A stretch of 64,000 bases of DNA, taken from Cohnella lupini (GTDB lineage: Bacteria; Bacillota; Bacilli; Paenibacillales; Paenibacillaceae). Below are positions 43,581-53,780 of the stretch, piece after piece (within the stretch, counting starts at the first letter, position 1; each line of letters starts with the position of its first letter). A program made the position numbers and the translations under genes. The DNA lies in assembly GCF_003386205.1 (NCBI RefSeq), contig NZ_QRDY01000009.1, positions 124,001 through 188,000 of the forward strand, written 5' to 3'. The notes under the pieces are model-generated. The model saw nothing but the letters and a program-made list of their open reading frames with translations. It had not been told where the DNA came from and ran no database searches.

Positions 43581-45679
43581 ATCTTCTGAACACTTAACTC
43601 GAACAGCCGCGCCGTTCTGATCTTAGGCATTCGAACGGCGAGATAACCTTCCTCGGAATGCCAGCTAACCTCGCTATCGTTCTCGTGCGGGTAGGCGCGT
43701 TTAACGTCTAACTCTTGATTGACCAACCCCCCTAGCGGAAGCTTGATTTCCGACGTTTCGCCGGCGATTCTCCACACAGCCAAGTATATCCGGTTATCCC
43801 GGCGCAGCCCGAAGCTGATCCAGTCCGCTTGTTGCGTCGGCAACCCGATCGGCCAGAAAGGTACGGCTTCGGGAATATCAGTCCGAATCGTTTTATAATA
43901 ATCCAGCGCTTCCTTGACCAATTCCCTGCGCCGCGGGCTCAATTCCGCTAGATGGCCGCTTTGGTGAACCCGAAGCAGAAGCGCGTTCACCATGTTGAAC
44001 ACGACCTCCTCGTCGTCCCCTTCCCTCAAGGGGTAAGACCAGATCGCGGATTGCTCCGGCGTTAGCGCAGCCGGAGAGCTCGCTGCGATGGCCGCGTAAT
44101 TCACGTAGTCCTCTTGGTCGCTCGTAGATTGAATGCTGTGCCGGCTGAGCATCGCGTAATCCATCCGCATGCCCCCGCTCGAGCAATTCTCGATAACCAA
44201 ATCCGGGTAACGCTCGAATATCGCGTCGAGCCAGCCCAGGTAGGCGCGATTATGCTGCAGCAGTCCGTCTCCGAAGCTGTCCGCTCCGGTCTCCGTGCCG
44301 ATGCCGCCATTAATGTTGTAATCCATCTTAATGTAGCCTACGCCGTAATCCTCCACCAACCTTCGAATCACTTCGTTCGCGTGCGCGATAACGGCGGGAT
44401 TGCGATAATCCAGCTGGTATCGGCTCCGATCCTTCACCCGTTCCCCATGTCGCATGAAGAACCAGCCGTTATCGGTATCCGCAAGCTTCTTGCTATTGAT
44501 CCCCATGACTTCGAGCTCCAGCCATAGTCCAGGAATCATCCCTTTGCCGCGAATGTAATCGAGCACGTATTTGATTCCTTCCGGAAATCTTTCCGCCGAA
44601 GGCAACCATTCGCCGACGCCGTCCCACCATTCGCCCGGAGCGTACCAGCCCGCGTCTATGCAGAAATATTCGCAGCCCACATCCGCCGCGGCATCGATCA
44701 GAGGAAGAAGCTTCGCCGTCGTCGGATCTCCCCAGAGACAGTTCATATAATCGTTGAATATGACCCGCAGCTTGCTGTTGTCTTCATTTTCCCGGCGGAT
44801 TCTTCTACGATATGCTGTTAGATCCGCGATCGCCTGTTCGAAGCCTCCTTGTACCGCTCCGACAGCGACCGGAACGGAGACGAACTCTTCTCCCGGCTGC
44901 AGCCTTTTCCACCAATGGTTGTCGTGCTCCGTCGGCCCGCTGATCAATACGGTCAATAAATCGACCTGCTCGATGATCTCCCAATGCCAGGAGCCGTTGT
45001 GCTCGATTTGCCAGAACAGGCTCGTTCCCGCTTCCTTATTCTCGAGCACCGCCATCGGAATATGCTCGGCGGCCGACCACGATCCCGTATTGCTGTAGGA
45101 TACTCGCTTGGATCCCCGATCGATGACGTGGGACATGCCCAATTCGGGCAGCTTGTACGTTCTCCATTGCAGCTCGCTTTGCCAGCCGTTATGGGCGATC
45201 GACAGCTCCATTTTCACGTCGCGGTCTTGGTCGCCCTCCTTGTCCAATCCGGTTAACGCGAAAGATGATACATACTCCACTCCGACCGTCGAATCTCCCG
45301 CGTTCTTCAGAACGGACCAGCTGCGAACGGTTTGAATTCCGTTGTAAAACTGAAAATGCTGAACCGCCAGTAATCCCGTAACCGGATCTTTCAGTCCGAT
45401 CTCAAGCTTTCGGCCTAAGTCGTTAACAAAATCGGTATGCCCTTCGTACGCCATTCGAAGACCCGGATAAGAGGCCCTATGCGTCCGCCCGTGATATTCG
45501 GCCCGATCCTCCCCCGTTAATTGAAGCTCCATCAGCCGAAAGCCCGGCAATTGTCCATCCTTGATCGTTTCGCCACGAAGAGGCCCCGTCCCGAAATGAA
45601 GCAGCCTTACGTCGCCGCCCTCCGTTACTTCGAAAACCAAATGAAGCCCGTTTTCTGCCACGTTAATACGTTTACTCAT
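43577..45679 (-). CDS. Alpha-galactosidase, GH36
   Basis: The start MSKRINVAEN at 45679 has AAAGGCGG upstream and gives 700 residues. An N-terminal beta-rich domain is followed by the GH36 catalytic barrel: FCIDAGWYAPGEWWDGVGEW, YIKMDYNINGG (nucleophile Asp), CSSGGMRMDY and STSDQEDYVNY (acid/base Asp), then a C-terminal beta domain. It releases galactose from alpha-galactosides such as melibiose or raffinose. No signal peptide is seen, so it acts in the cytoplasm on imported sugar. The binding protein, sensor and permeases next to it form the likely import system. Confidence 0.92.
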   Translation of the reverse strand: MSKRINVAENGLHLVFEVTEGGDVRLLHFGTGPLRGETIKDGQLPGFRLMELQLTGEDRAEYHGRTHRASYPGLRMAYEGHTDFVNDLGRKLEIGLKDPVTGLLAVQHFQFYNGIQTVRSWSVLKNAGDSTVGVEYVSSFALTGLDKEGDQDRDVKMELSIAHNGWQSELQWRTYKLPELGMSHVIDRGSKRVSYSNTGSWSAAEHIPMAVLENKEAGTSLFWQIEHNGSWHWEIIEQVDLLTVLISGPTEHDNHWWKRLQPGEEFVSVPVAVGAVQGGFEQAIADLTAYRRRIRRENEDNSKLRVIFNDYMNCLWGDPTTAKLLPLIDAAADVGCEYFCIDAGWYAPGEWWDGVGEWLPSAERFPEGIKYVLDYIRGKGMIPGLWLELEVMGINSKKLADTDNGWFFMRHGERVKDRSRYQLDYRNPAVIAHANEVIRRLVEDYGVGYIKMDYNINGGIGTETGADSFGDGLLQHNRAYLGWLDAIFERYPDLVIENCSSGGMRMDYAMLSRHSIQSTSDQEDYVNYAAIAASSPAALTPEQSAIWSYPLREGDDEEVVFNMVNALLLRVHQSGHLAELSPRRRELVKEALDYYKTIRTDIPEAVPFWPIGLPTQQADWISFGLRRDNRIYLAVWRIAGETSEIKLPLGGLVNQELDVKRAYPHENDSEVSWHSEEGYLAVRMPKIRTARLFELSVQKI

Positions 45680-45719
45680 GTATGAATTCCGCCTTTCAGC
45701 TCGGTATTGGTAAATAACG

Positions 45720-45760
45720 AGAGCCTCCAACCCCACTAGTAAGGTGGTTTTGGAGGCTCT
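45720..45760. terminator. Hairpin between sugar-binding protein and alpha-galactosidase genes
   Basis: AGAGCCTCCAA (45720-45730) pairs with TTGGAGGCTCT (45750-45760). It separates the upstream binding-protein gene from the alpha-galactosidase start, and could reduce readthrough so that the binding protein is made in excess. Confidence 0.7.
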
Positions 45761-45796
45761 ATCGTCCCTAAAGCATCTTCGAAGCGATGGCGTAGC

Positions 45797-47125
45797 TTAT
45801 TGCGCGGAACCGAATTGAATCCAAGCTTTCTGAATTTCATCGACCGCTTGATCCTTCGATTTGCTGCCGCCGATATAGGACTGCATCAACTCGCCGAATT
45901 TCTGGTGGAAAGTGTCGAGGGAATAGTTAACCGAAAGATCTCCGGACTTTTCCGTTTTCAGAATTTCCTCCATTTGCTTCGGCATGTCAAGGTTCGGCAT
46001 CGGAGCGTCTTTGATCGGAGGAATAACCTTAGCTACGTTGGAGAACCAAGATTTACCGTAGTCGGAAGTATACAACCAGTTGAAGAATTCAACCGTTTCC
46101 TTGGCAACCTTGGAATCCTTGTTAATGCGAAGCGCTTGATCCGCACCCGTAATGATGAGCGATTGATCGGCTTTGTCGCTAACCGGATAACCCATGATTC
46201 CCAATTGGAAATCGGGGTTGATTTTCTTAATCGCTTCTTCGTCCCAAGCGCCTTTACCCGTCATGAAAGCCGCTTTGCCGGAAGCGAAGTCGCTGACTTC
46301 CGCATTGCTGTCTCTTTCCAGAGGTTTGTCCGTACCGTGTTTAACGGTTAGATCGATAAAGTCGAAGAAGTTATTGTACAACACGGGATGATCTTTGAAC
46401 GTCGTATCGCCCGCGATGAATTGATCGACCAATTCTTTAGGAGTAATGTTGGCGTCTTGAGCCGCCGCATCGACGAAATGCTGAGCGATATGCTTCCATA
46501 CCCACCATTCTTTATAAGCATTGGCGAATGGAGTGATTCCTTTCGCTTCCAGCTTCGCTACCGCGTCCGCCATTTCCGCCGTCGTTTTCGGAGGAGTCGC
46601 GATGCCCGCATCCGCAAGCAATTTCTTGTTGTACATCATTACGAACAGGTTTCCTTTAACCGGTAGGCCAAGCACCTTGCCGTCGGTGGAGCTCATGTTC
46701 GAACGAACGGCATCGGTCATCGCTGCGGCAAGCGGTTCGCCTGTCAAATCCGCGCTGTATTCGGCGAATGTATCGATATCTCCGCCTGCCGTCGTTTGGA
46801 ATACGTCAGGAGTGCTACCCGCAGCGATTTTGGATTTCAGAATCGTGTTGTAATCCGCCTGCATGATTTCCAGGTTGATCGTAACGTTCGGTTTAACCTT
46901 CTTGTATTCGGCGATGTATGCATTGAACGCTTCCGTGTATTCCGGCGAGGCGGTGAACATGTTGATCGTAACCGGCTTCGAGGAATCGCCTTCGCCCGAT
47001 GCCGCGGACGTTCCGGACGGACTGGCATTTCCGTTGCCGGCGTTATCGCTGTTGCTACCGCATGCGGCAAGTATTCCAATCATCAGAACCAAGCTAATGG
47101 AAAGTGCCCCAAATCTTTTTAACAT
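45797..47125 (-). CDS. Sugar ABC transporter substrate-binding lipoprotein
   Basis: The 442-residue protein has a lipoprotein signal with lipobox LAAC (Cys about 22), a Ser/Gly/Asn-rich linker, and the family-1 extracellular solute-binding fold (VTINMFTASPEYTEAFNAYI, GLPVKGNLFVMMYNKKLL, GKGAWDEEAI). The family captures oligosaccharides outside the membrane. It is followed by alpha-galactosidase and preceded by the two-component genes; the matching permeases are divergent at 50902-52625. An alpha-galactoside is the likely cargo, by context. Confidence 0.92.
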   Translation of the reverse strand: MLKRFGALSISLVLMIGILAACGSNSDNAGNGNASPSGTSAASGEGDSSKPVTINMFTASPEYTEAFNAYIAEYKKVKPNVTINLEIMQADYNTILKSKIAAGSTPDVFQTTAGGDIDTFAEYSADLTGEPLAAAMTDAVRSNMSSTDGKVLGLPVKGNLFVMMYNKKLLADAGIATPPKTTAEMADAVAKLEAKGITPFANAYKEWWVWKHIAQHFVDAAAQDANITPKELVDQFIAGDTTFKDHPVLYNNFFDFIDLTVKHGTDKPLERDSNAEVSDFASGKAAFMTGKGAWDEEAIKKINPDFQLGIMGYPVSDKADQSLIITGADQALRINKDSKVAKETVEFFNWLYTSDYGKSWFSNVAKVIPPIKDAPMPNLDMPKQMEEILKTEKSGDLSVNYSLDTFHQKFGELMQSYIGGSKSKDQAVDEIQKAWIQFGSAQ

Positions 47126-47255
47126 GGTATTGCCCCCGTTTCGTAAGTTGAATATTCGTCTACGATGATCATTCTAAAGAATCGACGGCAAGATAAGAAT
47201 GTACATAAGTGAAATGTTAAGGGTAAAAAAGCGGCGGGATCCGTTTGTGCGCTTT

Positions 47256-48893
47256 TTAACCGTTCTTGGGATTTTCCCGGTACTCGGACGGTGAGACGGA
47301 GTAATAAGTCCGGAACGCCTTGCTGAAGTAATTTTTGTCCTTGAACCCGAGCATCGAAGAGATATCCTGAATCTTCAGGGCCGGGTCATCCAGAAGAACT
47401 TTAGCCTTGTCCATTCGGACCTTCTGCACGTATTCGTGAATTCCGAATCCGAATTGCTGCTTGAACAGCCTCATCAAGTATTCCCTGCTTAAGTAATACT
47501 TCTCCGTGAACATCGATATTTTGATGTCCTCGTAATAGTAATCGTCGATATACGCTTTAATATCTCCCACCTCGAACGGTCTATTCGCCGTTTGGGACCT
47601 GCGAATCTCTTCGCCGTAATAGTCGAGCAAGCGAAGAAACAGCTCCTCGTATTGCCCGAAGGTCGTGTAATCGGTAAGGATTCCGATCTCTCGAAGCGCG
47701 TTCTCGCCGGTCAAGGGCAATCGTTCGGGGTTTGCCTTTAAATCCATTGCCATATCGTTCATTAACGTAACGAAATCATGAAGGGTCCGGTCTGCTTCGC
47801 CGATACGGAAGCTCTCGGAAGAGCCCCACTTTTTCGAGTAGTCGGATATGATGCTTCTAGCATGTTGGAGATTTCCGCTTTCCAAAGCGCTTCGAATCAT
47901 GGGAATTCGCCCCACCCATGAATGATTGTCCGCATTTAAGCTTTTCTCGGAGCCGTCGACCACGACCGAGCCGTGCAGCTTCAGCAGATCGATGCCTTTG
48001 ATCGCGGCCTTGGCCGACTCGTAGGAACCCGATATTCCCATTACCTCGTTTCGTATGTCGCCGATTCCAACCAGAATTAAGGCCCCGAACAGCATGTTCA
48101 AGGTCGATGCGACCTTATTCATCTGATGAATCGATCGGTAAGCCATGTCCTCCTTGTATCCGCCTTTCATCGTGACGACGGTGATCAGCTCCCGCTCCCT
48201 TCTCGGATTCGGAAAGCTGAAGCAATGGAAATGGTCGCCGGCGATTTCATTGATGACGTTGGCCACCGCGAAATGAAGCAAGTCCACGTCGTCATGGAAC
48301 CGACGCCTGCCGATCTCTTCGAGGTTAAGGATACGCAACACAATGACCGCGAACCGGTTCTCTTTGTCGTCCGCCCCGATTAACGGCATCATGGCTTCGC
48401 TTAGTTGATTTTTCGTGCTTCGCTCGATAATAGACAAATAGATCTTTTCCTTCAGCTTAGGCAAAGACATATTAAGCGTTATGTTTTTGTTGATGAAATC
48501 GTTATCCACCAGGCGTTTGGCAGCGATGAGATTAAACGCCTTATCCAGCGCCTGGTTCAGGTCGGCGCGGTTGACCGGCTTTAACAGATAATCCACGACC
48601 TTGGAGTGAATGGCTTGTCTCGTATATTCGAAATCGTTATACCCGCTTATGACGATCGTCAGTAAATCGGGATGATCCCGTTCAAGGATCCGCAGAAGCT
48701 CGACGCCGTTCAACACGGGCATCTTCATATCGACGATAACGACATCCACCTTGTTTTCCGCCAGAACGGTCAAGCACATTTGACCATCCGTCGCCTCCAG
48801 TACTTTCCCTACTCCCAATCCGGTCCAATCTCCCAAGATGCGTATGGCTTCGCGCAAGGGCTCTTCGTCGTCGACGATCAGAACGTTATACAT
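47256..48893 (-). CDS. YesN-type response regulator with AraC output
   Basis: The ATG at 48893 gives 545 residues. The receiver domain is about 1-120 with phospho-acceptor Asp55 (VIVDMKMPV) and acidic pocket DDE at 8-10. A long middle region follows, and the C-terminal AraC helix-turn-helix pair ends LGFKDKNYFSKAFRTYYSVS. The ATG overlaps the stop of the sensor gene. It probably activates the flanking sugar-uptake genes when phosphorylated. Confidence 0.9.
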   Translation of the reverse strand: MYNVLIVDDEEPLREAIRILGDWTGLGVGKVLEATDGQMCLTVLAENKVDVVIVDMKMPVLNGVELLRILERDHPDLLTIVISGYNDFEYTRQAIHSKVVDYLLKPVNRADLNQALDKAFNLIAAKRLVDNDFINKNITLNMSLPKLKEKIYLSIIERSTKNQLSEAMMPLIGADDKENRFAVIVLRILNLEEIGRRRFHDDVDLLHFAVANVINEIAGDHFHCFSFPNPRRERELITVVTMKGGYKEDMAYRSIHQMNKVASTLNMLFGALILVGIGDIRNEVMGISGSYESAKAAIKGIDLLKLHGSVVVDGSEKSLNADNHSWVGRIPMIRSALESGNLQHARSIISDYSKKWGSSESFRIGEADRTLHDFVTLMNDMAMDLKANPERLPLTGENALREIGILTDYTTFGQYEELFLRLLDYYGEEIRRSQTANRPFEVGDIKAYIDDYYYEDIKISMFTEKYYLSREYLMRLFKQQFGFGIHEYVQKVRMDKAKVLLDDPALKIQDISSMLGFKDKNYFSKAFRTYYSVSPSEYRENPKNG

Positions 48894-50727
48894 AGCTGCC
48901 ACTCCCCCGCGGTAACCGCATTTCCATTTCCGTTCCCTTGTCGTCCGTGCGGATGGCCAGCTCCGCCTCTTCCCCGTACAACAGCTTTAGTCGCGTATTC
49001 AAATTAACCAACCCTATGCTCTCGTTCTCGTGGTCGCGGTCTTCCCATTCGCTCTGAAAGGTGCGAACGATTTCCTCTAGCTTGCCGGTCTCGAAGCCTG
49101 GGCCGTCGTCTTGTACGGAAATGACGACATGGCTTGAAGTCAGATGCGCTTTGACGGAAATGGTCACGGTACTCGATACTTTCTCCAGTCCGTGCTCGAT
49201 CGCATTCTCGACCAGAGTCTGAATGGATAGCTTCGGAATTTCCAGTTCCATTAGCGATTGCTCCCAATCGTATTTCACTTGAAGCCGATACCCGAAACGT
49301 GCCTTCTGCAGAGCCATGTACCGTTCGATGTGCTTCAGCTCTTCCTTAGCGAAAACGATGTCCTTGCCGCTTATGCAATATCTTAAAGTCATGGCTAAAG
49401 CATCGACCATATCCGCGATATCGAAGCGGTCGTTCTTCAGCGCTTTCGTCGAGATAGCCTGAAGCGCGTTATATAGAAAGTGCGGATTGATCTCGGCCTC
49501 CAAGGCCTTTAGGATCGCGTTTTTCTCCACCAGCTTCATTTTGTACCGCTCGTTGATCAATTCGTTCGTTCTCTTGACCATTTGGTTGAAGTGCCGGGAT
49601 AAGTACGCCAGCTCGTCTCGTCCCTTCACGTCCGTTTCGGCATCGAAGTCTCCCGAGCTGAAACGTCCCATCTGATGGGCAAGATTCTTCAACGGCCTCG
49701 TAATCGCGTTAGAGGTGAGCGTCACGAGAATAACCGACAGCAGCAGAAAGAGAAACCCGATAAAGTAGCCCCAGTTCCGCGTCATCGTCGCTGTCTCGTT
49801 CAATTGCGAGTACGGAATGGGCTTGACGAGCTTCCACCCTGCTTTTTCCCCCACGTCGTACACGACGAGGTACTTCCGGTCGTCGACCGTCCAAGTTACT
49901 CGGCCTCCTGCGCTTCCGGGAAGTTCATCGATCAGTCCTAAACCTTCGGCTTCTTTAAGGAATGACGGGTCGTCCGAATAGAACGGCTCTTTGTCCGGGC
50001 TTAGGAACATAACGTGCTGTCCTTCGTTGAAAGGAATGTCTTTCATGATGGCATCCTTGGCGGACGAGTTGAAGTAAAAGGAAAGGACGGCCTCGGGCTT
50101 CCGGGAGGCGATCGTCCGAAGAACCCGATGATAAGCCATGAAGCTGTTCTCGGCAGCCTGACCGGGATAACCCGTCTCGATCGGAGAAGAAGCGAAAGAT
50201 TGAAACACGCGATTAAGCGAATCGTCCACGGTTCGTTTGTACCAAGGCATCTCCTGAACTTGCTCGGCGATCCCCGTTCGAACCGTGATATTATAATTTT
50301 CCTTGGTAATGGAATAAAATTTTTGCTGATCGATCAGATAAAGATAAATGGTTTCCAAGTCATTACGGGAATAATACAGGCTACGCAAATAATCCTCCAG
50401 GTACAACCTCGAGGCATAGTCCTTCTCTTCGCGATGAATAGCATTCGTGAACTCGTCGTAACGAATCTGGGGAAGGGAAAGCTGCTCGATTCCGTCCAAA
50501 TAATTCTCCAAATTCTTATTCACCAACAGGAGATTGTTCGTGGTGCTGGCAATGCTGTTGTTGACGGACTCCTTCTGCAGCATCTGGTATGAAATAACCG
50601 TCAAAGCCGTTACGACAAGAATAACGATCGACGTGAACAACAAGATCAGCTTGTTGACGAGCCTCCGGGATACCCGGTCGTACAGGGATACAATCGCTTT
50701 GGTTACTCGCTTGATCGGGTTCTCCAT
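48886..50727 (-). CDS. YesM-type sensor histidine kinase
   Basis: The start MENPIKRVTK (50727) has GGAGG just upstream; a longer frame to 50781 has no clear site. The 613 residues contain a transmembrane segment near 25-47, a large extracellular sensor (about 50-300), a second transmembrane segment, a HAMP domain, the phospho-accepting His in INPHFLYNALQAIS, and an ATPase domain (NAIEHGLEK, DDGPGF). It senses an outside signal, probably a sugar, with the binding protein. The gene overlaps the response regulator gene by 8 bases. Confidence 0.9.
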   Translation of the reverse strand: MENPIKRVTKAIVSLYDRVSRRLVNKLILLFTSIVILVVTALTVISYQMLQKESVNNSIASTTNNLLLVNKNLENYLDGIEQLSLPQIRYDEFTNAIHREEKDYASRLYLEDYLRSLYYSRNDLETIYLYLIDQQKFYSITKENYNITVRTGIAEQVQEMPWYKRTVDDSLNRVFQSFASSPIETGYPGQAAENSFMAYHRVLRTIASRKPEAVLSFYFNSSAKDAIMKDIPFNEGQHVMFLSPDKEPFYSDDPSFLKEAEGLGLIDELPGSAGGRVTWTVDDRKYLVVYDVGEKAGWKLVKPIPYSQLNETATMTRNWGYFIGFLFLLLSVILVTLTSNAITRPLKNLAHQMGRFSSGDFDAETDVKGRDELAYLSRHFNQMVKRTNELINERYKMKLVEKNAILKALEAEINPHFLYNALQAISTKALKNDRFDIADMVDALAMTLRYCISGKDIVFAKEELKHIERYMALQKARFGYRLQVKYDWEQSLMELEIPKLSIQTLVENAIEHGLEKVSSTVTISVKAHLTSSHVVISVQDDGPGFETGKLEEIVRTFQSEWEDRDHENESIGLVNLNTRLKLLYGEEAELAIRTDDKGTEMEMRLPRGSGSYV

Positions 50728-50901
50728 AGTCCTCCGCTGACATCCGTTTCCGTTCACCTTTTTACCCCTAAATGATTTCATAAATCCATTTTTGCGGGTA
50801 TCGGGCTACTTTATAATACACATTATAGTCCAAACGAAATAGCTGTGTCATATCGCAGCTTCACGGCAAATACGCGAATTGCGGCAAGGAGAGGTGTTAT
50901 C

Positions 50902-51792
50902 ATGTTCAAGTCCTTAGGAAGAAAATGGAGCGAGAAGCTGGAGTTCGGCATCTTCACTTTACCGGTTCTCATCTGCATCGCGGTGGCTTTCTACATCCCG
51001 TTCGCCATGACGATCCGCTACTCGATGACCAAGTGGAACGGGATATCCAAGCACCCGAAATTTATCGGATTGGACAATTTCAAGGATATATTCTCGGGCG
51101 ACTCAAACTTCGCCAATGCGTCCTGGTTTACGATCAAATACGCCGTTCTGTACATTGTCATCATCAACGTGCTGGCGATCGGGCTCGCCGTTATTCTGGA
51201 CATGAAGCTCAAAAGCACGACTTGGCTCAGGACCGCGTTCTTTATTCCTTATATCCTAAGCCTCGTTATCGTCGGATTCATCTGGAAGTTCATCTTCATG
51301 CAAGGCTTCGAATCGCTGGGCGACTCGACCGGATGGTCTATATTCAAGCTAAGCTGGCTCGGAGAGCCCGGTTTGGCGTTTATCTCCATCGTCGCGGTCT
51401 CCATCTGGCAGTCCATCGGATTCTACATGGTCATTTACATCGCAGGCTTGCAATCGATTCCCGAGGACCTGAAGGAAGCGGCAACCGTCGACGGCGCCGG
51501 TCCGATGCGGAAATTCTTCAGCATAACGCTGCCGTTGCTAGCTCCATCGATTACGATATCCGTATTCATGGCTTTGACGAATTCCATTAAGGTGTTCGAC
51601 GTTATCCTTTCCCTAACGGGAGGGGGGCCGGGCGGAACGACGTACAGTATCGCCTACGACATCTATAGGGATACTTTCCAGAACAACCTGTACGGATACG
51701 GTACGGCCAAGGCGCTTATTCTCTTCGTCGCCGTCTTGATTATTACTTTGCTGCAGCTCACGATCTTTAAGAGCAGGGAGGTTGATGCGTAA
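50902..51792 (+). CDS. Sugar ABC transporter permease (MalF/LacF type)
   Basis: The ATG at 50902 has AAGGAGAGG upstream. The 296-residue protein has six transmembrane segments and the permease EAA loop (EDLKEAATVDGAGPMRKFFS), with the conserved Gly-Gly-Pro-Gly stretch (LTGGGPGGTT) near the C-terminus. It forms the channel with the next gene; the cytoplasmic ATPase is not in the window and is usually a shared MsmK-type protein. The gene is divergent from the sensor kinase gene. Confidence 0.93.
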   Translation: MFKSLGRKWSEKLEFGIFTLPVLICIAVAFYIPFAMTIRYSMTKWNGISKHPKFIGLDNFKDIFSGDSNFANASWFTIKYAVLYIVIINVLAIGLAVILDMKLKSTTWLRTAFFIPYILSLVIVGFIWKFIFMQGFESLGDSTGWSIFKLSWLGEPGLAFISIVAVSIWQSIGFYMVIYIAGLQSIPEDLKEAATVDGAGPMRKFFSITLPLLAPSITISVFMALTNSIKVFDVILSLTGGGPGGTTYSIAYDIYRDTFQNNLYGYGTAKALILFVAVLIITLLQLTIFKSREVDA

Positions 51793-52625
51793 TGAAGAAC
51801 CGCAGCAGAGCGGGAAGAATCGTCCTCGAAGTGTTGATGGTCCTTCTTTCGTTACTCTTTCTCTACCCTCTCTTCCTGGCGATCATTAACTCGTTCAAAA
51901 CCTTCGGAGAAGTGTTAAGCGACGTAGTTGCGTTACCGACGCACTTGGCCTTCGGGAACTATTCGTACGTGTGGTCGTTCATTAATTACCCGCGGCTATT
52001 TCTTAACAACTTCATCATTACCGTCGTGGGACTTGCCGGCATCGTGCTCGTGTCGTCCATTGCGGCCTACAAGCTGTCCAGAACGAAATCCCGCTTCAGC
52101 GGCTTGATCTATATTCTCTGTATCTTGCCGATGCTGATTCCGTTCCAGTCCATCATGCTGACCGTGCTTCAACTGGCTAAGGATATTCATCTCACGAATA
52201 GCACTTGGGGACTCGGCGTACTTTACTGGGGCTTCGGCGCTCCTTTGGCGGTGTTCATCTACCATGGCTTCGTGAAAGGAATTCCAAGGGAGATCGACGA
52301 AAGCGCGACGATCGACGGAGCCTCGGGATTCGGCCTGTTCTTCCGGGTCATCTTCCCGTTGCTTAAATCGGTTACCGCCACGATCGTCATCATCGACGTG
52401 ATGTGGATCTGGAACGACTTCCTGCTTCCGCTCCTGATGGTTAACGGCTCTCCTTCCACGAAGACGCTGACCCTGGCCGCTTACACATTCGTCGGTCAAT
52501 ACACGTCGGATTGGCAGTATGCGATGACCGCGATGGTTATGGCCGTGTTGCCTTCCATCATCGTGTTTATCTTCCTGCAGAAGTTTATCGTCAAAGGCGT
52601 CGTCGCCGGTGCCGTCAAAGGCTGA
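51792..52625 (+). CDS. Sugar ABC transporter permease (MalG/LacG type)
   Basis: The 277-residue protein has six transmembrane segments and the EAA loop (REIDESATIDGASGFGLFFR). Its ATG overlaps the TAA of the preceding permease (TAATG), so both are made in step. The family contributes the second half of the import channel for oligosaccharides. A strong terminator follows. Confidence 0.93.
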   Translation: MKNRSRAGRIVLEVLMVLLSLLFLYPLFLAIINSFKTFGEVLSDVVALPTHLAFGNYSYVWSFINYPRLFLNNFIITVVGLAGIVLVSSIAAYKLSRTKSRFSGLIYILCILPMLIPFQSIMLTVLQLAKDIHLTNSTWGLGVLYWGFGAPLAVFIYHGFVKGIPREIDESATIDGASGFGLFFRVIFPLLKSVTATIVIIDVMWIWNDFLLPLLMVNGSPSTKTLTLAAYTFVGQYTSDWQYAMTAMVMAVLPSIIVFIFLQKFIVKGVVAGAVKG

Positions 52626-52642
52626 TTATTGAATGGTTCAGT

Positions 52643-52694
52643 CGACAAAAAGAGGCCGTCCATAAGTAACCTTATGGACGGCCTCTTTTTGTCG
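52643..52694. terminator. Bidirectional terminator between permease and HD-GYP genes
   Basis: A perfect 24-bp stem (52643-52666 with 52671-52694) has loop TAAC and AAAAAG/CTTTTT at its base. It separates two convergent operons. Confidence 0.95.
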
Positions 52695-52721
52695 AATAGC
52701 ATTATTGCGGGGAAGATCCCG

Positions 52722-53738
52722 CTATCTCAATATCCCTTCCATATGCACATCGTGCTCTTTGCTAAGATCGACGTAGCAACCATTAATCTCGATGAAGGGA
52801 TGCACGGGATCTTGTTCGGTAACGAGTACGATCTTCCCTTCCCTGCCGTCCGACAAGATCACCGTATTGCCGATCAGCAAGTCCATGATCCTTTTCAGAA
52901 AACTGAGAGTAATAGCCGGGTCCAGCGCTCCGTAAGCATTGTTGGATAATTCCTGTAGCACCTTATAGAAAGGTACGGGATTCTTGTATACCCGTCGCGA
53001 CACCATCGCGTGGAACACGTCGGCCACGGCTACGATCTTGCTGAATATATCAATGTCTCCTCCGTTTGATCCGAATGGATAACCGCTCCCGTCCTCGCGT
53101 TCATGATGCTGTAACGCCACGTATGCGTATCTCTCCGGAATGCCTAATGACTTCTTCAAGATCTCGTACCCAAGGACCGTGTGTTCCTTGACGAGCGCAT
53201 ATTCCTCTGCCGTTAGCTTCCCCGGCTTATTCAAAATCGCCTCCGGGAGCTTAGCTTTGCCAATGTCGTGCAAGAATCCGGCGGTAGTCAACTCCAGCAA
53301 CCGATTCTCGTCGAACCCGCGGGCTTTGCCGATCAGCTTGGACAAAACCGCGACGCCGATGCTGTGCTTATATACGTACTCGTCGTGCATCTCCAAATAG
53401 TTGAGAATCTGATTCAGGTTCGGATGGTTACTAATGAGCATGATCATGGGAACGATCTTATCGCGAACGACGGCAAAAGGGATTTGATCCAGATTTCTGG
53501 CATGGTCGAATAATTCCTTGACCTCGCCGATCGCGGAGTCTACTACGCGATCGATCGAGAAGGGCTCGAAGTCTTCTTCCGAAAGAATAACTTGCTGCGA
53601 TTTCATCAGGATGATATCTTTCTTCGTCAGCATTCTTGCTTTCGGAACGACCAACGTTCCCATTTTGTTATAAATGTTCTTGTTGAGTCTCTTTCCCATG
53701 AAGGAATCCAGCAACAGGTGCTGACCCTTATCCATCAT
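52722..53738 (-). CDS. HD-GYP domain c-di-GMP phosphodiesterase (second copy)
   Basis: The 338-residue protein has HD in FLHDIGKAKLPEAILNKPGK and the GYP motif in HHEREDGSGYPFG. An N-terminal region of about 110 residues and a short beta-rich C-terminus match the layout of the copy at 14415-15437. It begins 42 bases after the DUF342 gene and is therefore under the same c-di-GMP riboswitch. This makes a likely feedback loop: c-di-GMP controls the enzyme that degrades it. Confidence 0.9.
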   Translation of the reverse strand: MMDKGQHLLLDSFMGKRLNKNIYNKMGTLVVPKARMLTKKDIILMKSQQVILSEEDFEPFSIDRVVDSAIGEVKELFDHARNLDQIPFAVVRDKIVPMIMLISNHPNLNQILNYLEMHDEYVYKHSIGVAVLSKLIGKARGFDENRLLELTTAGFLHDIGKAKLPEAILNKPGKLTAEEYALVKEHTVLGYEILKKSLGIPERYAYVALQHHEREDGSGYPFGSNGGDIDIFSKIVAVADVFHAMVSRRVYKNPVPFYKVLQELSNNAYGALDPAITLSFLKRIMDLLIGNTVILSDGREGKIVLVTEQDPVHPFIEINGCYVDLSKEHDVHMEGILR

Positions 53739-53780
53739 TCATTCTCACCACTACTTCCCTTATCGACATCCCATGATCGC

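Noticed and set aside
44114..44527. 137-codon frame antisense to the alpha-galactosidase gene
   Set aside because: It overlaps the catalytic core of a certain gene and lacks protein-like features.
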